Assembly: GCA_965243755.1 (NCBI GenBank)
Contig: CBDEVW010000006.1
Span: 124,001-188,000 of the forward strand
Reading direction: 5' to 3'
Length of the DNA stretch: 64,000 nt
From: JANSWY01 sp965243755
GTDB taxonomy: Bacteria > Bacteroidota > Bacteroidia > Cytophagales > Cyclobacteriaceae
Shown here: positions 59,966 to 64,000 of the stretch, one piece after another
Numbering within the stretch: position 1 is the stretch's first letter
Layout of the letters: each line of letters begins with the position of its first letter
Program-made: the position numbers and the translations under genes
The notes under the pieces: model-generated
Told to the model about the DNA's origin: nothing
Seen by the model: only the letters and a program-made list of their open reading frames with translations
Database searches by the model: none

Positions 59966-61030
59966 CTAATTTGAAAGGTATTCTTTCCGGTACCTGGCAG
60001 GTGTGTGTCCCTCAATGGCTTTGAATGCTTCGTAAAATGCAGACTTTGACTTGAAACCACTTTCAACACCTATGGCTTCCAGGGTGATGTGATGATTACT
60101 TTTGATCAACTCGGTAGCTGTTTGTATTCTTAATTGATTGATGTAATGCCTGAAGCTCTTCTGCAGGTTGTCATTAAGCACCTGAGAAAGCACATGGGGA
60201 CTGATGTCCAGCCTTGCAGCGACATCATTTAGCTTTATACCGGGATTGACATGCAGCTTCTCCTCTTTCATTAAGGTGTCAAGTGAAGCTATAATTTGGT
60301 GGGCTTCTTCATCAGGAATTTTCCTGTTTCCATATTTTTCCTGTTCCTCATTGCCCGCTGATTTGCCTTTGTAAATCCATAGCATGATCGTAAGGTAAAG
60401 AACAGCCGAAATTGACACGCCTCCCAGGACATAATTGCCATAGTGAGTAAGCACGTAAGCTAGCCATATGATAAGGACCGATCCAATTACGGTAATAAGC
60501 CACCATGTACTTTTATCTGCTTTTTGTGATTTAAACAGCCTTAAAATAAATTGATCAATCCTTTTGATTGACAGACCGATATAGGTGATCCATTGTAAAT
60601 AGATCATTCCGCCGATTTCTTTAGAATAGCTGGTGTATGCCAGATTATTGAATGTGATTAAACCATAGATTGCTGCCATCAATACTATGTAGCTCACAAT
60701 ATGAGGAAACCACTTCTGACCTTTATGGCCTGGGCTGGAGAGATATGAAACAATATATAAATAGAGTAACGGGCCAATCAGGATATCCGCTGACTGTCCC
60801 AGAAAAGCCAGGACACTGACATGATTTCCATAAAACAAAACCAGTACAGACTTGCTCTCTCTGAGTCCTATGACAAAAAGTAGGGAAGCCAGAAAGTAGG
60901 CATTTGCGCTTTTGTTTCTAGAGAAAAATAAAAAGTAGGAGGCCAGCAAAAAGGTGTTTAGTACCCCGACTGCACTAAAGAAAAAAAGGAAAATCCTGTC
61001 AAGCCTTAAATCAATTAGCTCCATATCCAT
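59966..61030 (-). CDS. Membrane sensor with seven-helix N-terminus and AraC-type HTH
   Basis: About 354 residues: an N-terminal block of seven hydrophobic helices (IFLFFFSAVGVLNTFLLASY to ISAVLYLTIMLWIY) followed by an AraC-type DNA-binding domain (LTLEAIGVESGFKSKSAFYE, HTPARYRKEYL). Start at 61030 (MDMELIDL) is preferred because the first seven codons of a longer version (from 61051) encode part of the double-hairpin repeat (ATTGCGATCGAGCTG at 61033-61047). Such proteins act as membrane-bound one-component regulators. The ligand is unknown. Confidence 0.8.
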   Translation of the reverse strand: MDMELIDLRLDRIFLFFFSAVGVLNTFLLASYFLFFSRNKSANAYFLASLLFVIGLRESKSVLVLFYGNHVSVLAFLGQSADILIGPLLYLYIVSYLSSPGHKGQKWFPHIVSYIVLMAAIYGLITFNNLAYTSYSKEIGGMIYLQWITYIGLSIKRIDQFILRLFKSQKADKSTWWLITVIGSVLIIWLAYVLTHYGNYVLGGVSISAVLYLTIMLWIYKGKSAGNEEQEKYGNRKIPDEEAHQIIASLDTLMKEEKLHVNPGIKLNDVAARLDISPHVLSQVLNDNLQKSFRHYINQLRIQTATELIKSNHHITLEAIGVESGFKSKSAFYEAFKAIEGHTPARYRKEYLSN

Positions 61031-61100
61031 CAAATTGCGATCGAGCTGCAAAACTAGTCAAGATGATGTTTAGATGTGTCTCGATAGCGTAAGCTCTATC

Positions 61101-61150
61101 AGGCACTGCAAATGCCCAGGAAGGTGTGATTAGGATGCAATTGAGATCAA
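61101..61150 (-). repeat. Double-hairpin GCA-loop repeat, copy F
   Basis: Degenerate copy (GGCACTGCAAATGCC, then GGATGCAATTGAGATC), 15 bp after the stop at 61165. Confidence 0.5.
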
Positions 61151-61164
61151 GATGCATTCGGTGC

Positions 61165-61443
61165 TCACAGTAGCTTAGCCCCATGAATTATCCTCAAAAC
61201 CACAATTTGAGTTGGATCATAAATTCGGTAAACTATCCTATACTTTCCAAGGGTCAGCTCTCTGAGGAGTTCATTCTGGAATTCAGGGACAACTCTGCCA
61301 GAATCTGGATATTCGTAGAGTTGTTCAATTCTCTCGAATACACGATCTGCAAATTCCTTCGCATATCTGATAGAATCTAGGGCAATGTAATCTGTGATAG
61401 AATCCAGGTCGTTCCAGGCAGATTCAGCTAGAACTATTTCCAT
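61165..61443 (-). CDS. ParE/RelE-family toxin
   Basis: A 92-residue RelE/ParE-superfamily protein: MEIVLAESAWNDLDSITDYI, a central EFADRVFERIEQLYEYPDSG and a C-terminal LGKYRIVYRIYDPTQIVVLR match the fold. ParE-type toxins inhibit gyrase, RelE-type cleave mRNA at the ribosome; sequence alone does not decide, but the IVYRIYD...VVLRI tail favours the ParE side. Its start overlaps the antitoxin gene by 10 bp, giving a coupled pair. Confidence 0.83.
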   Translation of the reverse strand: MEIVLAESAWNDLDSITDYIALDSIRYAKEFADRVFERIEQLYEYPDSGRVVPEFQNELLRELTLGKYRIVYRIYDPTQIVVLRIIHGAKLL

Positions 61444-61613
61444 TTATTATTCAGACGGTTTCTTGCTTCCTTAATCGAGATAACTTTCCCTTCTTCCAAA
61501 TCTTTCATCCCCTGTTCAACTTTCTCAATGAATAATAGCTTATCCATTAGTTCTTCTGTTGAGAACTCCTCAGGTAATGACTCTAATGTCTCGATTACTT
61601 TATTTTTATTCAT
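61434..61613 (-). CDS. ParD-like antitoxin (59 residues)
   Basis: A small acidic protein (MNKNKVIETLESLPEEFSTE, ending RNRLNNKWK) directly before the toxin. Its coding end overlaps the toxin start (61434-61443). The N-terminal half is predicted helical and could bind DNA, the acidic C-terminal half would wrap the toxin. Identified from position, size and overlap; no strong family motif at this length. Confidence 0.72.
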   Translation of the reverse strand: MNKNKVIETLESLPEEFSTEELMDKLLFIEKVEQGMKDLEEGKVISIKEARNRLNNKWK

Positions 61614-61764
61614 ATTTAAACTTACGAAAAACTACTCAAAGAAGATATTTTTGATTCATAACATTTCAGTGTCAGCACATATGCTGTTACCTTCTTTAGG
61701 TTATGTCTAATTTTTGATTGTATAGTCGATAAACTATTTGGAGTCAGCGCATTATTTCCTAATC

Positions 61765-61815
61765 GGGCATTGCAAATGCCTTGGAAGGTGCGATCGCAAT
61801 GCAATTGCGACCGAG
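61765..61815 (-). repeat. Double-hairpin GCA-loop repeat, copy G
   Basis: Both hairpins are perfect: GGCATT-GCA-AATGCC (61766-61780) and TCGCAAT-GCA-ATTGCGA (61794-61810). It ends 38 bp after the stop at 61853. About 50 bp of left flank (TTTGGAGTCAGCGCATTATT) is nearly identical in copy H. Confidence 0.7.
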
Positions 61816-61852
61816 CTTGAATGTCATTACCAGGTGTTACCCGGACTCTTAT

Positions 61853-62122
61853 TTATTGAGTATAAAGTTTGTAGAGCTCATTAGCCAAAATGACTTCTGT
61901 CAAAACTACCGTTAGGCAAAGAAGGAAAAAGAATTTGATTTTAAGTTGTGCCTTTAAGTCGTATAGAAAGTCTCCTTTCATCAGAGAGATGATATCAAGC
62001 CTAAATAGATTGTGCAATGACTCTTTGAAGTCTTCTTTGTCTGCGAAAAAATATTTGAAGAGCCATAAGTAAAATGGAATATTTACTATTAACAAAACCG
62101 CTACTGCCCAATAAATCCACAT
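61853..62122 (-). CDS. Small membrane protein
   Basis: An 89-residue protein with two hydrophobic helices (MWIYWAVAVLLIVNIPFYLW and FFLLCLTVVLTEVILANELY) separated by a short loop that contains a charged segment. No family recognised. It lies between two repeat copies, which makes it the passenger of a repeat-flanked unit. Confidence 0.58.
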   Translation of the reverse strand: MWIYWAVAVLLIVNIPFYLWLFKYFFADKEDFKESLHNLFRLDIISLMKGDFLYDLKAQLKIKFFFLLCLTVVLTEVILANELYKLYTQ

Positions 62123-62273
62123 TTTTCTATTTGTTAATGAATATCCTTCTGAAAATAATTTGTGCTAACGTCTCAATAACAGGTACCTGATACTTTAAGG
62201 TAAATCTAATGGTGTCAAAGTTTTGATTGTATAATATATAAACCATTTGGAGTCAGCGCATTATTTCCTAATC

Positions 62274-62325
62274 GGGCATTGCAAATGCCCTGGAAGGTGC
62301 GATCGCAATGCAATTGCGACCGAGC
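62274..62325 (-). repeat. Double-hairpin GCA-loop repeat, copy H
   Basis: Both hairpins perfect (GGGCATT-GCA-AATGCCC and TCGCAAT-GCA-ATTGCGA). It ends 36 bp after the stop at 62361. Best-preserved copy together with G. Confidence 0.7.
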
Positions 62326-62360
62326 TGACGAGCTGATTCAGAGCATATTTGATTTATACT

Positions 62361-62906
62361 TTAAAACACAATTCCGGTCTTTATTCCGTAGGTGAAAAGA
62401 ATGTTAGACGCTGTTATATCACCTGAATATTCTGCTGTACCGAACAGGTCATTGGTCAAGGCAAAACCAACTCCTCCAAAGAAGTCAAGATAAAAAGATT
62501 TGAGGATGAGTTGGTATCCTAGCTTTCCAGCTAACCCAAGTGTTCCTATTCCATTCGCTCGGTTATCGAAATTGTCTGTATCAAAGATGTCCCCTGAAGC
62601 CACTGAGAGTTGGCCTCCATACCAAAAAGACGATTCAGCAATAGATTTTGAATAAGATTTAACACTTACATTCTGTTCTGTTACAAAAGCTACTATGCCT
62701 CCGATTTCTCTGGTTGTATTTCCAGTTTCCCCATAGAAAAAAGAAACACCTAATTTTCCATCATTAAATCCCCTTTCATATTCGAGATTTGTAATGTTAA
62801 AAACGAAAAGTTGTAAAGGATTAACAGATACTTTGTTCATTCTTTCTTGAGCAAATCCATTAATGCTTATTCCGATCAGTAAGAGAAGTGTGATTCTTGT
62901 TTTCAT
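62361..62906 (-). CDS. Secreted or outer-membrane protein
   Basis: A 181-residue exported protein with signal MKTRITLLLLIGISINGFAQ. The mature part is rich in glycine and alternating hydrophobic strands (LGLAGKLGYQLILKSFYLDF, FTYGIKTGIVF), consistent with a small outer-membrane beta barrel. Its start codon overlaps the stop of the upstream remnant in TAATG. Function unknown. Confidence 0.6.
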   Translation of the reverse strand: MKTRITLLLLIGISINGFAQERMNKVSVNPLQLFVFNITNLEYERGFNDGKLGVSFFYGETGNTTREIGGIVAFVTEQNVSVKSYSKSIAESSFWYGGQLSVASGDIFDTDNFDNRANGIGTLGLAGKLGYQLILKSFYLDFFGGVGFALTNDLFGTAEYSGDITASNILFTYGIKTGIVF

Positions 62907-63091
62907 TATTTTTTTCTTGGTTTTGATAGTGATTCCCTATGGATTTCAGCAAAAGTAACATCTTTTGAGGAATCCAGAATGGCGCCATGGCCATTGAATG
63001 TATGGTTTGGAGAAACCCAAGTTTCTGCTAAGTAATCATTGGATGAATAGGTCTCACATTCTGTACTAGCTGGAAATGATAAGTAGAGCAA
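62906..63091 (-). pseudogene. C-terminal gene remnant
   Basis: A 61-residue frame with only a TTG start and an in-frame stop just upstream; it reads like the C-terminal part of a larger protein (STECETYSSNDYLAETWVSP, ending SLSKPRKK). It abuts the next gene through TAATG. Probably a leftover of a truncated gene, though a short coupled gene cannot be excluded. Confidence 0.4.
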
Positions 63092-63364
63092 TCTTTTCGG
63101 TTAAGCCAACTAGTTTAAATATCTTGTTTGTAGTTGATGTTGTTTTTTGTTCCATGGAAATTTAATTTGTTTTCCCTCGGGCAGGATATCTAATAATATG
63201 TTAGGTCCTTTGTTTATTCGCTGCTAAAAGTACTTCGCACCTAGGTTCAGAACATCTTTGATAGACACTGCTTCATCAATTTGATCTTTCAATCGTAGTG
63301 ATGCATTGCCAATCAAACTTCCATTGTTATGCGCCTAACATTTCAATATCTTTTCTTGTTTTCC
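63092..63364. other. Intergenic stretch with gene debris
   Basis: About 270 bp without a complete gene. It contains a minus-strand C-terminal remnant (listed next) and, at 63331-63337, GCCTAAC followed by ATTTCAATATC, a segment related to repeat flanks elsewhere in this region. Confidence 0.4.
63224..63334 (-). pseudogene. Short C-terminal gene remnant
   Basis: 36 codons open to a TAG stop at 63224: AHNNGSLIGNASLRLKDQID continuing to NLGAKYF. No start codon fits, and an in-frame stop lies just upstream at 63335. It looks like the tail of a protein whose front was lost, which fits recombination in this region. Confidence 0.35.
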
Positions 63365-64000
63365 TCAGGGCAATTCAAAGAGTTGCCTGTTCAATTTTAT
63401 TAAGTCCTGATCGAGTGTTCCATTGCTGTTTTTTGCCATCTCTGTTGCGTGTTGATTAGCCACTTCGAGACCCAGTTCAGCAAAGGATTTACATCGGTCA
63501 GTGTTTCCCAGAAACCAATGTATTTCCTTAAGTAACCAGATCAGATGGATTTCATTAGGAATATGATATTTTCCAAGAATTCTATAATTCTGACGTCTAC
63601 CCAATCCAAATAGACTCCTTTTGTTAAGGTCACTGGGATCTATTGAATCAAAAGGATGTGGGAATTCCTTGAAATCGTTATAGAAACTGGTTCCATGCTG
63701 TTCAAATGCAGCCCATATTTCGTTTATGGTTTCAATGTTTTCGTTTTCTTTGTCTCCAAGTTTCCAATGATAATCTCCAGCACCTTTTGGAGATAATCTT
63801 TCACGAATTATACAACTAGCATAGGTTGTCTTACTAAATGAGTTCCCGGCTAAGTCAGGTATAAAATCAAAATGAATTGCTGTTTCACAAATAACAGAGC
63901 CACCGTACCAGTTTCCTTGGATTCCAAAGATTTTAACAACATGGTATTTTTCTGGTTTTCGAAAGTGGAACCCAGAGCCCTTCCATCCAAGTTCCCTGAT
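63365..64000 (-). CDS. DUF4304-like protein, partial (runs off the window)
   Basis: The frame is open from the window edge to a stop at 63365, 211 codons, with its start outside the window. IRELGWKGSGFHFRKPEKYH, VVKIFGIQGNWYGGSVICET and HPFDSIDPSDL follow the DUF4304 pattern (a small alpha/beta protein frequent among polymorphic-toxin immunity proteins). An internal ATG at 63604 is not the true start because strong similarity extends upstream of it. It supports the idea that this region collects immunity-type genes. Confidence 0.68.
   Translation of the reverse strand: MRELGWKGSGFHFRKPEKYHVVKIFGIQGNWYGGSVICETAIHFDFIPDLAGNSFSKTTYASCIIRERLSPKGAGDYHWKLGDKENENIETINEIWAAFEQHGTSFYNDFKEFPHPFDSIDPSDLNKRSLFGLGRRQNYRILGKYHIPNEIHLIWLLKEIHWFLGNTDRCKSFAELGLEVANQHATEMAKNSNGTLDQDLIKLNRQLFELP

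Noticed and set aside
52764..62325. GCGATCGC octamer in the repeats as a cyanobacterial HIP1 signal
   Set aside because: The octamer occurs only inside the hairpin repeat in this window and the genes are clearly Bacteroidota, so the match is incidental.
63331..63337. GCCTAAC / GTTAGGC core suggesting integron attC sites and a gene-cassette array
   Set aside because: Only one such core was found; the repeat copies elsewhere lack matching core pairs, and no integrase is visible. The cassette-like layout is reported without the integron label.

Overview
The window looks like a chromosomal segment of a Bacteroidota bacterium, most likely Cytophagales or a relative. Pointers are a giant secreted protein with a C-terminal type IX secretion (T9SS) sorting domain, TPR-containing membrane sensor kinases, a hybrid two-component sensor with a C-terminal AraC domain, lipoproteins with short lipoboxes, a SufBCDSE cluster, and promoter boxes of the TAnnTTTG type. 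No rRNA operon, CRISPR array, transposase or canonical tRNA was seen.

Region by region. 0-4.2 kb: a probable restriction/defence operon (HNH nuclease, McrB, McrC). 4.3-9.9 kb: small conserved genes (DUF3024, YwbE, HU-like) and a large lipoprotein, separated by three blocks of short intergenic repeats and by an array of four palindromes with an exact 22-bp period at 5299-5378. 9.9-13.1 kb: an MDR oxidoreductase, a YceI domain fused to a SpoIIE-type phosphatase domain that has lost its metal-binding aspartates, and a second YceI protein. 13.4-15.9 kb: a lipoprotein with a JAMM-like C-terminus and small secreted proteins. 15.9-20.6 kb: a TPR histidine kinase and a TPR/HTH membrane regulator. 20.7-29.2 kb: one giant T9SS adhesin-like gene. 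29.6-37.9 kb: a TPR-CHAT protease, an anti-sigma factor with TPR-like periplasmic part, an ECF sigma factor, a hybrid two-component sensor and an FKBP lipoprotein. 38.2-44.6 kb: the suf iron-sulfur assembly cluster with a bacilliredoxin and a SufT-like protein. 44.8-47.4 kb: an Lrp-type regulator followed by a cluster of tRNA-like RNA genes. 47.7-52.6 kb: long-chain acyl-CoA ligase, envelope proteins and a peroxidase-like protein. 52.8-64.0 kb: an accessory region of mostly minus-strand single genes (lipoproteins, immunity-like proteins including DUF4304, a ParDE-type toxin-antitoxin pair, an AraC sensor, a serine hydrolase), almost every one followed within about 40 bp by the same double-hairpin repeat.

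The strongest candidate for something undescribed is at 45.4-47.4 kb. Two copies of a roughly 150-nt RNA fold as a class II, tRNA-Leu-like molecule: 7-bp acceptor stem, Leu-type D arm, 5-bp anticodon stem and a T arm with TTCGACT loop. The variable region is about 80 nt, against 10-24 nt in normal class II tRNAs. The copies differ by compensatory changes in the acceptor stem, the variable-arm stem, a leader hairpin and the terminator stem, so the fold is supported by the sequence itself. The anticodon loop (CTGTCCC) is abnormal. Three further copies keep only the 3' part and trailer and are broken up by other short repeats.

Other notable points are the 22-bp palindrome array, the YceI-pseudophosphatase fusion, the CHAT/sigma/anti-sigma cluster, and the cassette-like arrangement of the 52.8-64 kb region. 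All calls come from reading the sequence; no database search or folding program was run.
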